In this document: positions 45,881 through 55,216 of the stretch, in pieces
Layout of the letters: each line of letters opens with the position of its first letter
Numbering within the stretch: position 1 is the first letter of the stretch
DNA from: JAJDYQ01 sp965214035
GTDB lineage: Bacteria > Pseudomonadota > Gammaproteobacteria > JAJDYQ01
NCBI GenBank assembly: GCA_965214035.1
Contig: OZ243932.1
Location: 2,046,001-2,110,000 of the forward strand
Reading direction: 5' to 3'
Length of the DNA: 64,000 nt
Made by a program: the position numbers and the translations under genes
Notes under the pieces: generated by a model
Databases searched by the model: none
What the model was told of the DNA's origin: nothing
The model's input: only the letters and a program-made list of their open reading frames with translations

Positions 45881-46479
45881 GCGCGGATACCATTATCCTG
45901 GCGACCGGCAATGCCGGCAAGGTACGTGAACTGCAACAGCTCCTGAAAAAAAGCGGACTGATCGTTGTCCCGCAATCGGACTACCAGGTCCCGGAGGCAA
46001 CGGAAGACGGCAAGGGATTTATTGAAAACGCCCTCATCAAGGCCCGCAACGCATCGGCACACACCGGCCTGCCGGCCATAGCCGACGACTCCGGCATCGC
46101 AGTAGATGCCCTTGATGGAGCGCCCGGCATCCACTCGGCACGTTATGCGGGTGCGCATGCAAGCGATCAGGAAAATCTGCGCTGGCTGCTCAAAAACATG
46201 AAAGATATTAAAGAACCAGACCGCACTGCGCGTTTTATCTGCCTGATGGTCCATGTCCGTCATGCCGACGATCCCACACCGATCATCTGTCAGGGAGAAT
46301 GGCGCGGGCGGCTGCTGACAGAGCCGGCAGGTGACAATGGCTTTGGATATGACCCGATATTCTACCTGCCGGAAAGGGGCTGCACCTCAGCGCAACTGGA
46401 CAGCGATGAAAAAAACGCCCTCAGCCACCGGGGTCAGGCACTACGATGTCTGGTCAAGCAACTGCCGAGCGCACCATAA
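45877..46479 (+). CDS. rdgB: XTP/dITP pyrophosphatase RdgB
   Basis: RdgB hydrolyses deaminated purine triphosphates (ITP, dITP, XTP) and keeps them from DNA. The 200-aa protein has IILATGNAGKVRELQQLL at the start, the catalytic ENALIKARNAS and ADDSGIAVDALDGAPGIHSARYAG, and NGFGYDPIFYLPE. It is central in rph-rdgB-hemW; its last 34 bases may overlap hemW. Confidence 0.97.
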   Translation: MSADTIILATGNAGKVRELQQLLKKSGLIVVPQSDYQVPEATEDGKGFIENALIKARNASAHTGLPAIADDSGIAVDALDGAPGIHSARYAGAHASDQENLRWLLKNMKDIKEPDRTARFICLMVHVRHADDPTPIICQGEWRGRLLTEPAGDNGFGYDPIFYLPERGCTSAQLDSDEKNALSHRGQALRCLVKQLPSAP

Positions 46480-47630
46480 AACCCCGGATGCGGATTCCCC
46501 GACAGATCGGCCTGTACATCCACCTGCCATGGTGTGTACGCAAATGCCCATACTGTGATTTCAACTCACACACACCGAAAGGCCCACTGCCGGAAACGGC
46601 CTATGTCGAAGCCCTGCTGCGCGACATGCGATATGAAAGCGAGCGCATCGGAGACCGCATTATCAGCAGCATCTTTTTCGGAGGTGGCACACCAAGCCTG
46701 TTTTCAGGCACAGCCATCAGGCACATACTCGATGGAGCAGACCGATGTTTCAGGCTACAGCCGACGGCGGAAATCACCCTTGAAGCCAATCCCGGAGCTG
46801 CCGATACCTCGCGCTTCAAACACTATCTGGACGCCGGCATCAATCGGCTTTCACTCGGCTTCCAGAGCATGGACAACACCCGGCTGCGACGGCTTGGTCG
46901 CATACACAACGCCGACGAATCGCTGCACGCATACAGACAGGCAAGAAGCGCCGGCTTTGACAACATCAACATAGACATGATGTACGGCCTTCCCCGTCAA
47001 ACCGTGTCACAGGCACTTGACGACCTGCAACAGGTAATCAACCTGCAACCGGAACACATCTCCTGGTACCAGTTGACCATTGAGCCGGACACCGCTTTTG
47101 CCCGCCGGCCACCACAACTGCCGGACGATGACGACAGCTATGTGATACAGGAAAGCGGCATCGAGCTACTGCAAACCGGCGGTTTCAGGCGATATGAAAT
47201 ATCCGCCTACTCAAAGCCCGACAGAGAATGCCGACACAACCTCAACTACTGGCGCTTTGGTGACTACCTGGGCCTGGGTGCGGGTGCCCACGGCAAACTG
47301 ACCTCGCAGGACAGGGTCATACGTGACAGCCGGGTTCGACATCCCGCAGACTACCTGCAACAGGCGGGCAGCCGGCACGCCTGCCAATCTGCCCCTGTCC
47401 CGGCAACCGGGCTGGCATTTGAATACCTGCTCAATCGCCTGCGGCTGGCACGGGCATTCCCGTTTGATGACATGCAGGACGCAACCGGCATGACAAAGAC
47501 ACAGTTTATATCCATAGCCCGCCGGTCAATAGACAAGGGGCTTTTGCATATTCGCGATAACCACTGCGGGCACACACAGCTCGGCTACCGATACGTGAAT
47601 GAAATACTGCTCGACTTCCTGCCGGCATAA
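46446..47630 (+). CDS. hemW: Heme chaperone HemW (radical SAM family)
   Basis: HemW (formerly YggW) is a radical-SAM-type protein that transfers heme to membrane proteins. It has the 4Fe-4S motif CVRKCPYCDF in LYIHLPWCVRK, FFGGGTPSLF, GINRLSLGFQSMD and the HemN-like C-terminal domain. The family start is likely ATG 46488 or the ATG 46446 inside rdgB; the annotated span uses the first. The clean overlap with rdgB suggests coupling. Confidence 0.95.
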   Translation: MSGQATAERTIKPRMRIPRQIGLYIHLPWCVRKCPYCDFNSHTPKGPLPETAYVEALLRDMRYESERIGDRIISSIFFGGGTPSLFSGTAIRHILDGADRCFRLQPTAEITLEANPGAADTSRFKHYLDAGINRLSLGFQSMDNTRLRRLGRIHNADESLHAYRQARSAGFDNINIDMMYGLPRQTVSQALDDLQQVINLQPEHISWYQLTIEPDTAFARRPPQLPDDDDSYVIQESGIELLQTGGFRRYEISAYSKPDRECRHNLNYWRFGDYLGLGAGAHGKLTSQDRVIRDSRVRHPADYLQQAGSRHACQSAPVPATGLAFEYLLNRLRLARAFPFDDMQDATGMTKTQFISIARRSIDKGLLHIRDNHCGHTQLGYRYVNEILLDFLPA

Positions 47631-47645
47631 CCGCTCCCGGTCACA

Positions 47646-48551
47646 CTACTTTTTACGCTTTTTAGAACGGGGATGGGCCTCGTCATAGACCCTGGCCAGA
47701 TGGCTGAAATCAAGATGCGTATAAGTCTGGGTGGTTGATATATCGGCATGGCCCAACAACTCCTGCACCGCCCGCAGATCCCCGCACGACTCCAGCAGAT
47801 GAGAAGCAAAACTGTGGCGGAGCATATGCGGATGCACACGCTGATGCAGTCCCATTTGTCTGGCGCGACAATCCAGGCGCGACTGCACTGAACGCACAGA
47901 CAAACGCCGGCCCCGTTTCGATATAAAAAGGGCCTCGCTATCCCCCTTCAACAGACTGGCCCGTGCTGCCAGCCACACCGACAGAGCCTGAACAGCCTTG
48001 CGCCCGACGGGCACCTGCCGCTGCTTATTACCCTTGCCCTGGATGCGGGCACTGCCCTCCCCCAGATCAACATCCTGCAAATCCAGCCTGACAAGCTCCG
48101 ACAGCCGCAGGCCGGAAGAATAAAAAAGCTCCAGCATGGCCCGGTCTCTTTTATCGAGCAAACCATCCTCCGGCATACTTAACAGCCGGTCGATCTGATC
48201 CACATCCAGCGCACGCGGCAACCGTTTAGTCATTTTCGGAGCTGACACATCCTGCGCCGGATTAATTTCAATCACGGATTCACGCGCCAGAAAGCGGAAA
48301 AAATTACGGGCACTGGAAAGCAATCTGCGGATAGAAGCCGGCGACCGGCCCTGCCGGTGAACAAAGGCGGCAAAATCCCTTATTCGAGCCGAATCAACCG
48401 TTGACCAGTCATACCGATCATTCGATTGCAACCAACTCTCAAGCTGGTGCAGGTCACGGCTGTACCCGTCAATGGTATGCTCAGACAGCCTCCGCTCGTT
48501 ACGCAGACGGGCCAGATAAGTCTGGATGAAAGGATGATGTGGCTGCGCCAC
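47646..48551 (-). CDS. xerC: Tyrosine recombinase XerC
   Basis: XerC resolves chromosome dimers at dif together with XerD. It has a SAM-like core-binding domain (FIQTYLARLRNERRLSEHTIDGYSRDL) and a catalytic domain with Arg in SSGLRLSELVRLDL, Lys in IQGKGNKQRQVPV, HMLRHSFASHLLE, LGHADISTTQTYTHLD carrying the Arg/His and the nucleophilic Tyr. GTG 48551, five bases after the stop of the DUF484 gene, gives the normal length of 301 aa; the longer frame to 48761 is antisense-like read-through. It ends the lysA cluster. Confidence 0.95.
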   Translation of the reverse strand: MAQPHHPFIQTYLARLRNERRLSEHTIDGYSRDLHQLESWLQSNDRYDWSTVDSARIRDFAAFVHRQGRSPASIRRLLSSARNFFRFLARESVIEINPAQDVSAPKMTKRLPRALDVDQIDRLLSMPEDGLLDKRDRAMLELFYSSGLRLSELVRLDLQDVDLGEGSARIQGKGNKQRQVPVGRKAVQALSVWLAARASLLKGDSEALFISKRGRRLSVRSVQSRLDCRARQMGLHQRVHPHMLRHSFASHLLESCGDLRAVQELLGHADISTTQTYTHLDFSHLARVYDEAHPRSKKRKK

Positions 48552-48555
48552 CGGC

Positions 48556-49278
48556 CTACTTGACAAAACGGACGAATGATGCGGCAACCAGCTCCCCCAG
48601 ACGCTGCAGATAAAGGGTATCCATGCTTTCCACAAAACGGCTTTTACTGGCCGTGCCCATGGCAATAATGCCGCGCAGCATACTGCTGCATAGCGGGATA
48701 AACACACCGGAGCGGACCGCCGCACCATGCCGACCGAAAATGTGCTTTTTTTGAGACACATTCAACGGGCCGCAAACAGGTCTGGAAGTGGGCACAAACC
48801 CCCTCAGCGCAACCTGTGCCGACTGACTGACAATACAGAAAGACCGGTCGATATCATCCAGTGGTTGTGACTCATCGACAAAAAACCTCAGTTGCACATG
48901 CTCCAGCTCAAACTCCCGTGCCAGCGAATTGGTCAGCTCCCGGATACCCTGATTGATATCGGACACAACCAGCGTCTGCAAGACAATACGGTGCGACCGC
49001 TCCTGGATGCGATCATTTTGCAGGGCGACCTCCTGCAGATCCTGCTGCTGTTTTTCAAGAGCCGAATTTTTCTCGCGCAACAGGCTGACCTGACGATCCA
49101 CCAGCGAAACCACCGAACCCTCGCCCAGATTCTCGCCATGTGAAATAACCAGCTCGGTGAGCAACTCACGGTGGCGGGCAAAAAAATCCGTATGCCGTTG
49201 CAGATATTCGGCGACCCGGACTTCATCCATTCGGTTTTTGTCCGATTCGGCGATGGTATTTTGGCAGGTATGAGACAT
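48556..49278 (-). CDS. DUF484 protein, GAF-like
   Basis: A 240-aa protein that always precedes xerC in gammaproteobacteria. It begins VAEYLQRHTDFFARHRELL, followed by an HGENLGEGSVVSLVDRQVSLLREKNSALEKQQQDL coiled coil, and a GAF-like C-terminal half (IQGIRELTNSLAREF-type region, PLCSSMLRGIIAMG). The role is not established. It stands between dapF and xerC on the same strand. Confidence 0.9.
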   Translation of the reverse strand: MSHTCQNTIAESDKNRMDEVRVAEYLQRHTDFFARHRELLTELVISHGENLGEGSVVSLVDRQVSLLREKNSALEKQQQDLQEVALQNDRIQERSHRIVLQTLVVSDINQGIRELTNSLAREFELEHVQLRFFVDESQPLDDIDRSFCIVSQSAQVALRGFVPTSRPVCGPLNVSQKKHIFGRHGAAVRSGVFIPLCSSMLRGIIAMGTASKSRFVESMDTLYLQRLGELVAASFVRFVK

Positions 49279-49320
49279 GGCTGGCCTGATTATAAGCCAG
49301 AAAAGCCGGCATGATAACCG

Positions 49321-50157
49321 CTACAAGGCAATAACACCGTCAAACACATGTGCAGCCGGCCCGGTCATCAGCACCGGTACCCCCTCGCCGGGCCACACGA
49401 TATGCAGCCGCCCTCCCGCAAGATCGACCTCAACGCACTCATCCAGCATGCCCCAGTGACGGCCAACAACCACCGCGGCACACGCCCCGCTGCCACAGGC
49501 AGCCGTCTCACCGGCACCCCGCTCATAGACCCTGAGACGGATATGCTGTCGGTCGATGACCTGCATGAATCCGGCATTGACCCCCTGGGGGAACAACTCA
49601 TGCGTCCCTATCTGCGGACCAAGCACCGGCACCGGCACCTGCCGGATATCCTCCGTCAGCATAACGGCATGAGGATTACCCATGGACACGGCACCGACCT
49701 CAACGGCGCGATCCTCCAGCATCAGCAGATACCGGTCCTGCTGTGCTGCACTAAAAGGCAGGGCATCCGGAGCAAAGCGGGGAACGCCCATATCAACCTG
49801 TACCTGCCCATCGTCGCAGGCCGTTAAAACCACAATACCGCTACCGGTCTGTACCCGGATAGAATCGCGACGGGCAAGCCCCTGATCCCGGATAAACCGG
49901 GCAAGACAACGCGCACCATTACCGCACTGCCCGGCCTCACTGCCATCGGCATTATAGATACGATAGCGAAAATCGGCATTATCCCGGTCAGTCGGCTCCA
50001 CCAGCAACAACTGATCAAAGCCGACGCCGGTTCGCCGGTCCGCCCACTGCCGGACATGGGCAGGCTGAATGAGATCGGTAGCGACCGGCTGCTCAACGGC
50101 ATTAATGACCATGAAATCATTGCCGAGACCATGCATTTTGGAAAAGTGCAGATTCAT
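49321..50157 (-). CDS. dapF: Diaminopimelate epimerase
   Basis: DapF converts LL- to meso-diaminopimelate for peptidoglycan and lysine. The start is placed at ATG 50157 (MNLHFSKMHGLGNDFMVI), not at an upstream Met. Catalytic Cys pair: GNGARCLARF and AACGSGACAAVV. Length 278 aa is standard. It follows a methyltransferase gene and precedes DUF484, on the same strand as lysA. Confidence 0.97.
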   Translation of the reverse strand: MNLHFSKMHGLGNDFMVINAVEQPVATDLIQPAHVRQWADRRTGVGFDQLLLVEPTDRDNADFRYRIYNADGSEAGQCGNGARCLARFIRDQGLARRDSIRVQTGSGIVVLTACDDGQVQVDMGVPRFAPDALPFSAAQQDRYLLMLEDRAVEVGAVSMGNPHAVMLTEDIRQVPVPVLGPQIGTHELFPQGVNAGFMQVIDRQHIRLRVYERGAGETAACGSGACAAVVVGRHWGMLDECVEVDLAGGRLHIVWPGEGVPVLMTGPAAHVFDGVIAL

Positions 50158-50231
50158 GGTGCAAGTCTCACCTGCCGACAATCAACATGCAAGCGGTGCG
50201 GGGTTGTTCAGACAAACCTGTGTCGCCGGAT

Positions 50232-50915
50232 TCAGAGACTGCCGCCCGGCAGGCAACCGCTAACAAGCAAGTGACGGTCGCTGACAACACGAACCTCCAG
50301 TTGTGAAAGCGATGCCGCCGCCAACTGCTCCTGCAACTCCGCCGGGCGGAATGCGGCCAGCAGAGAATGATAAAAATCCCTTTTCAGCACCTCATGCTCA
50401 CCGGCTGCATGGCGATTGACAATCTCCCGCGCCTGCCGAATGGAATCCGGGCGCAACAAATCCATCACACATACCCGGCAGCCGGGCCTGCCCAGCCCGA
50501 TGACAGACTGCCAGAGCACCTGCGGCTCATGCAGATGATGTAACAGACTGTTGGACAAAATGACATCAACAGAAGCAGCCGGCAGATCATGCTCCGGCAG
50601 GACATAATGCAGAAACTCAGGCCCGCCGCCGTGCAAACCACTGTTTTGATCATCCCGCTTCTGCCGGGCGATATCCAGCATGGCACCAGAACCATCAATA
50701 CCGCAGATACGGGCATCCGGGAACTGTGTGGCAAGCGTCAGACAAATATCGCCCGGACCACAACCGATATCCAGCACACTCAAATGATTCAGGTCCGGCT
50801 GCAATGCCAGCAGCGACTCGATAAACAACGCATTGGGAGCAGAGAAATCGGCGGATGCATAGGCAGCAGCCTGCTCTGCATCATCCATCAACTCAGGTTC
50901 GGTAATACGCCGCAT
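50232..50915 (-). CDS. Class I SAM-dependent methyltransferase
   Basis: This 227-aa protein has a standard Rossmann methyltransferase core: motif I VLDIGCGPGDICLTLA, ICGIDGSGAML, post-motif VDVILSNSLLHHLHEP and VCVMDLLRPDS. The substrate cannot be read. It is inserted between lysA and dapF, a position not general in the family cluster, and lies within the same transcription direction. Confidence 0.85.
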   Translation of the reverse strand: MRRITEPELMDDAEQAAAYASADFSAPNALFIESLLALQPDLNHLSVLDIGCGPGDICLTLATQFPDARICGIDGSGAMLDIARQKRDDQNSGLHGGGPEFLHYVLPEHDLPAASVDVILSNSLLHHLHEPQVLWQSVIGLGRPGCRVCVMDLLRPDSIRQAREIVNRHAAGEHEVLKRDFYHSLLAAFRPAELQEQLAAASLSQLEVRVVSDRHLLVSGCLPGGSL

Positions 50916-50944
50916 GATGATCCGTTTACATCGTCGTCCGCTTT

Positions 50945-52189
50945 TTACGGCAACAAAGACTCGCCGGCGAACAATGACGCAACAGACTCCCTGGCCCGGA
51001 TCAGATGCGCCTGCTCTCCATCGACCATAATTTCGGCGGCACGCGGACGCGAATTATACTGGGAAGCCATGGAAAAGCCGTAGGCACCGGCACAACGGAC
51101 ACACAACAGATCGCCGGCCCGGATAGCCAGCTCACGGTCCTTGCCCAGAAAATCCCCGGTTTCACAGACCGGGCCGACCACATCCCACTGATTAACAGCG
51201 GCATCGGAAGACACCACCGGTTCGATATCCTGCCAGGCCCGATACAGGGCAGGCCGCACCAGATCATTCATGGCCGCATCCACAACGGCAAAATTCTTCT
51301 CCCCGCCCGACTTCAAAAGCTCGACACGAGTCAACAGAACGCCGGCATTACCGGTAATGGCACGACCCGGCTCCAGGATAATGTCATAGCCGGAATGTTG
51401 CAGCCTGTCGAGCAAGGCCGCGGCATACCCGGCGGGCGATGGAGGCACCTCATCGTGATAGGCAATACCCAGCCCGCCACCGAGATCCAGATGATTCAGG
51501 ACAATGCCATCGTCGGCCAGTCGCTGAGCCAGCGCCAGCAGCCGCTCCAGTGCATCGACAAAGGGTTTCAACTCGACAATCTGCGAACCGATATGGCAAT
51601 CCAGCCCGATAACCTTCAATCCCGGCATCCCGGCGGCGCGGCGATAGAGAGACAAGGCCGCCTCGCTATCGACACCAAACTTGCTGGCCCTCAATCCCGT
51701 TGATATATAAGGATGGGTACCGGCATCGATATCCGGATTGATCCGCATGGCAACAGGTGCCGACCGACCGCTGGCCACGGCAACCTCATTGATACGAACC
51801 AGCTCCGCCTCCGACTCGACGTTAAAGCACAGAATACCGGCCTCCAGCGCCCGCTCAATCTCATCGACCCGCTTACCGACACCGGAAAACACCACCCTGC
51901 CGGGATCGCCCCGTGCGGCGATGACCCGCTCCAGCTCACCGATCGAAACAATATCAAACCCCGATCCCATCCGCGCCATAACATTCAAAATGGCCAGATT
52001 GGAATTGGCCTTGACGGCATAACAGATCAGATGCGGATGAGCGCCCAGAGCATCATCCAGATCATGCCAGTTCCTTTCGATGGCCGCCCGCGAATAAACA
52101 TAGGCCGGCGTACCGAACTGCGCGGCCACCTCGGTCAGAGGAACCTGCCCGGCGCAAACAACACCGTCAATGCGCTTGAACCCATCCAT
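50945..52189 (-). CDS. lysA: Diaminopimelate decarboxylase
   Basis: LysA makes lysine from meso-DAP. The 414-aa protein has the PLP lysine in ICYAVKANSNLAIL, the phosphate-binding LDLGGGLGIAY, EPGRAITGNAGVL, and the catalytic Cys segment GPVCETGDFLG with CAGAYGFSMASQYNSRPRA. It follows lptM by 11 bases, the usual order lptM-lysA-dapF. Confidence 0.97.
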   Translation of the reverse strand: MDGFKRIDGVVCAGQVPLTEVAAQFGTPAYVYSRAAIERNWHDLDDALGAHPHLICYAVKANSNLAILNVMARMGSGFDIVSIGELERVIAARGDPGRVVFSGVGKRVDEIERALEAGILCFNVESEAELVRINEVAVASGRSAPVAMRINPDIDAGTHPYISTGLRASKFGVDSEAALSLYRRAAGMPGLKVIGLDCHIGSQIVELKPFVDALERLLALAQRLADDGIVLNHLDLGGGLGIAYHDEVPPSPAGYAAALLDRLQHSGYDIILEPGRAITGNAGVLLTRVELLKSGGEKNFAVVDAAMNDLVRPALYRAWQDIEPVVSSDAAVNQWDVVGPVCETGDFLGKDRELAIRAGDLLCVRCAGAYGFSMASQYNSRPRAAEIMVDGEQAHLIRARESVASLFAGESLLP

Positions 52190-52200
52190 GCAGCGACCGG

Positions 52201-52407
52201 CTACTCCACCGGTGGCTCACGCCCCGGCGATTCCGCCTCTACCGCTGATGGCGGCGCAACAGGGGACTCACTCCCCGCTGATTCCGCCTCCGCCTCCAGC
52301 GGCGGAAGCGGTGGTGGCGGAATATCGGCACCCTGGTACAACTCACCCTTCTGCCCGCAGCCACCGCTCACAACAACCACAAATCCAACCACAAACCTCA
52401 ACCTCAT
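52201..52407 (-). CDS. lptM: LptM-like small lipoprotein
   Basis: LptM is a small outer-membrane lipoprotein that helps LptD mature. This 68-aa protein has a signal (RFVVGFVVVVSGGC) with lipobox Cys and the family motif CGQKGELYQG right after it, followed by a Pro/Glu/Ser-rich tail. It sits directly before lysA as in other gammaproteobacteria. Confidence 0.88.
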   Translation of the reverse strand: MRLRFVVGFVVVVSGGCGQKGELYQGADIPPPPLPPLEAEAESAGSESPVAPPSAVEAESPGREPPVE

Positions 52408-52424
52408 AACAACCTCCTGAATGA

Positions 52425-54680
52425 TTACCCGGACTGACCAACAACCAGCTCATCACTATCGCGTGAGCACTCAATATGCAAAGAAAACGGCCGAATATCG
52501 TCAAACTCCTGCGAAATAATCCAGATCTGATCCAGATTTTTATCCGCTTCCGGCAGCGCCTCCAGCGTAGCACGCACCCGCTCGCGGTCAAAGAACGCAA
52601 ACGGTTCGTCCAGAATAATAAACTGCCTGCCCTGCCCGGCCGCCTCGATCAGCGCCTTCGACATGGCCAGACGTACCGCCAGCAACATCTGCCGCTGAGT
52701 GCCGCTGGAAAACTCCTCCAGCGCACCAAAATCATTCTTGTCCTGCGAAAAAACACGCACATCCAGATCATCAGAGATGCGCATCTGCTGATAGCGGCCA
52801 CCCGTCAGCCGCGGCATCACCAGACCGGTATATTTACTCAACACCTGATTAAAGCGGCTGTAAATGTTACGGCAGGTCTCCCGGACAAGCTGCCGCGCCA
52901 GCTCCAGCGTCGCAATATACTCCTCATGGCTCAACCTCTGTACCGCCAGATCGTCAATCTCGCTGCGCAGTCGATCACCCTCCTGCTGGCGCTGACGCAG
53001 ATCATCGCGGATCGCATCCAGTTTCGCACAACGTGCACCGGACTCCTCCACGATACGCTGATGACGACCGATTTCGACCGCGATAGACTCACGCAGATCA
53101 CCCACGCTGTTCATACAGGCGCTCAATATATCCAGCAACCGATCCTGCTCTGCAGATAGCGCCGACTGGCTCACAAACGGCAACCCCGGCCCCTCGGTAA
53201 AAGACGTCAGTTGCCGAGCAATATCCGCATTACCAAGCTGCTCCAGACCATCGACCAGCTCCGGCAACGGCACATCATCACAACCATCAATCAGGCCGGC
53301 GCGGCCCCGAACATCAGCGATGCGCTGCCGCAGCCGGTCACGCTGCACCCTCAACGCACGGATACGACGGCTGAAACCCGTAGCCCAAAACACCAGCACA
53401 GCCGTGACCACAGCAAAACCGAACGCTGCGATATGCGACACCTGCACAAAATACCGTCCCCAGACACCGGCCTGCTGCTCAAGAAAGCCAAGCAACCGTT
53501 CGGTTGTCACCGGATCGACCACCGAGCCGGACTGAAACCAGACAAACAGACAGACCAGAGTAGCAACGGCGAACACCAGAACCCCACCCAGACAAACCGC
53601 ATTTTGCACAAACAACCGGCGCATCTGCCGACCCGTATCGCGCTGCTGAACGGGCAGCGGCCTCTCCGTACTGGACGCCTGACCACCGTCCTCGCCCAAC
53701 AGGGCGGCCAACCGCACCCGATAAGCCTCCATCCGATCCTGCACCGCCTCGAAGGCATCCAGCCGCTCACCAAAATCCGCGACATACCGATTCAGCCTGC
53801 CATGTTCGGCGCACAACTCACTATCGGTTTCAATGCCCTGACAGGAATGACGCAGGCTGCTGATGCGGGACTCCAGTGCATCGATCATATTGGCCCAGCC
53901 GCGCAGCGACGTATCAAGCGATGCCGTAGCGACAGCCTTGCCGGCCGCCTGCACACGGGGACAGCCGGCCTGAATATCATCGGCGGCGGTATCCAGTGCG
54001 CGCACCGCCTGCTCCGCCTCACGGATACGCTCCTTCAGGACCTGCTGCTCCTGCTCGATATCCTGCGGCGACTGAGCGGACAAATCCAGCGCATCGATCT
54101 GCCGCAGCCGCTCATCGACCCGGCCATCCAGCTCACGGATACGGTCCTGCTCATCGGCAATATCGCCCGGCAACTCGTTCAGCACCGCCTCCAGCTCGGC
54201 ACCGCCGGCGATAGCCTTGATCGTCTCGCTTTGCGAATGCGGCGTCGAGATTTCACGCTGTGCCAGATACAGCGCATCCAGATACTGCGGAAAATCAAAG
54301 CCGCACACCTCACACACCGTGCGGCTGACCTCCTGCGGACCGGACACAAAAGGTTCGGCCTCATCATGGCGGAACAACAGGGCAGCATGGGCACCCTTAT
54401 AATCCAGCGAACGCTCGATGCGATAACACACATCATCCCGCCCCCAGAACCGCAGCTCGACCTGACAACCGGGCTCATTCCAGCGAATAACCTGCTCCAG
54501 CCGCTGCTCCGGGATGGAAAAGGTACGTCCAAACAAGGCAAAACAGATCGTCTCGACGATAGCCGTTTTGCCGGACTCATTACGGCCAGAGATCGCGATC
54601 AGACCCCGCTCTGGAATATCGCTCAAAACCAGCCGGGCATACCGGAGCACATTCTGCGCCCACAGACCCTGCAAAATCAT
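52425..54680 (-). CDS. YhaN-like AAA ATPase with membrane segments
   Basis: A 751-aa SMC/Rad50-type ATPase: Walker A ISGRNESGKTA at residue 30, a long coiled coil, and a C-terminal FSSGTQRQMLLAVRLAMSKAL signature with FIILDEPFAFFD Walker B. Two hydrophobic helices interrupt the coiled coil (VCLGGVLVFAVATLVCLFVWF and AAFGFAVVTAVLVFWATGF), as in YhaN of Firmicutes but unlike SbcC. Such ATPases usually pair with a calcineurin-type nuclease, but only a 67-aa gene overlaps its start. The role may be membrane-associated DNA repair; this is inference. Confidence 0.8.
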   Translation of the reverse strand: MILQGLWAQNVLRYARLVLSDIPERGLIAISGRNESGKTAIVETICFALFGRTFSIPEQRLEQVIRWNEPGCQVELRFWGRDDVCYRIERSLDYKGAHAALLFRHDEAEPFVSGPQEVSRTVCEVCGFDFPQYLDALYLAQREISTPHSQSETIKAIAGGAELEAVLNELPGDIADEQDRIRELDGRVDERLRQIDALDLSAQSPQDIEQEQQVLKERIREAEQAVRALDTAADDIQAGCPRVQAAGKAVATASLDTSLRGWANMIDALESRISSLRHSCQGIETDSELCAEHGRLNRYVADFGERLDAFEAVQDRMEAYRVRLAALLGEDGGQASSTERPLPVQQRDTGRQMRRLFVQNAVCLGGVLVFAVATLVCLFVWFQSGSVVDPVTTERLLGFLEQQAGVWGRYFVQVSHIAAFGFAVVTAVLVFWATGFSRRIRALRVQRDRLRQRIADVRGRAGLIDGCDDVPLPELVDGLEQLGNADIARQLTSFTEGPGLPFVSQSALSAEQDRLLDILSACMNSVGDLRESIAVEIGRHQRIVEESGARCAKLDAIRDDLRQRQQEGDRLRSEIDDLAVQRLSHEEYIATLELARQLVRETCRNIYSRFNQVLSKYTGLVMPRLTGGRYQQMRISDDLDVRVFSQDKNDFGALEEFSSGTQRQMLLAVRLAMSKALIEAAGQGRQFIILDEPFAFFDRERVRATLEALPEADKNLDQIWIISQEFDDIRPFSLHIECSRDSDELVVGQSG

Positions 54681-54880
54681 GATCGGTCCCGCCGACCTGC
54701 AACCTGCCCGCCCAGATGGCGGCGCACCACATCAACCGCGCGGTCGAACTGAACCTCGTCAAAATGACCATCGGCACCGCGCCGGCGCACCCTCTCCTCG
54801 CGCACAAACGCATCAAACTCATCCACCGCACTGCGCCGCATAAACCGTTGCCGGAACCCCAGCCAGGAAAGAATCGACAT
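54677..54880 (-). CDS. Small protein in operon with the YhaN-like ATPase (67 aa)
   Basis: I do not recognise a family. The protein is charged (RRSAVDEFDAFVREERVRRR, RAVDVVRRHLGGQVAGRRDRS) and has a SILSWLGFRQRF N-terminus. It overlaps the ATPase start by four bases (ATGA), and GAGG lies about ten bases before its ATG, so it should be translated and co-expressed with the ATPase. No nuclease motif is present. Confidence 0.55.
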   Translation of the reverse strand: MSILSWLGFRQRFMRRSAVDEFDAFVREERVRRRGADGHFDEVQFDRAVDVVRRHLGGQVAGRRDRS

Positions 54881-55216
54881 AACTGCCGCCCCTCATTCGT
54901 CTTATCGTCTTAAAACCCGGCATTCTACACCATGCCGCACCGATAAAACGGCAAAAATAACCGATGGCCAGCCGCACAACCATGCCCGAAATGCGCCTGG
55001 CATCGTTCTTTGCAACCGCAAGTCATTGATTTTCAGAAAAAATAAAAAAACAGGAACAATTTTCGCATCGCCCGATCATTTTGCTGGACAACACAACAGA
55101 ATACCTGTATAATGAAACCATAATCGGGAACAGGGGGCACCCGTGATCGCCTGCCGGCAGCGCAGGCCGGCGCATTATTCCCGTCATTATTCACAATGAT
55201 TCTGGAGGAAGCCAAA
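54881..55216. other. Intergenic region upstream of the autotransporter gene
   Basis: The 336 bases between the divergent 67-aa gene and the autotransporter start hold an A-rich tract around 55036-55053, the promoter called separately, and a GC-rich inverted repeat GCCTGC/GCAGGC inside the presumed leader. No gene was seen. Confidence 0.5.
55085..55113 (+). promoter_or_regulatory. Strong sigma70 promoter candidate for the autotransporter
   Basis: TGGACA (55085-55090), exactly 17 bases, then a perfect TATAAT (55108-55113). Transcription should begin near 55120, about 97 bases before the ATG at 55217. The poly-C tract lies inside the coding start rather than in this promoter, so the switch would act on translation. 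Confidence 0.6.

Noticed and set aside
53211..54752. 513-codon plus-strand frame antisense to the YhaN-like ATPase gene
   Set aside because: It is a composition effect in GC-rich coding DNA; rich in His, Gln and Arg with no domain, while the minus strand has full ATPase motifs.
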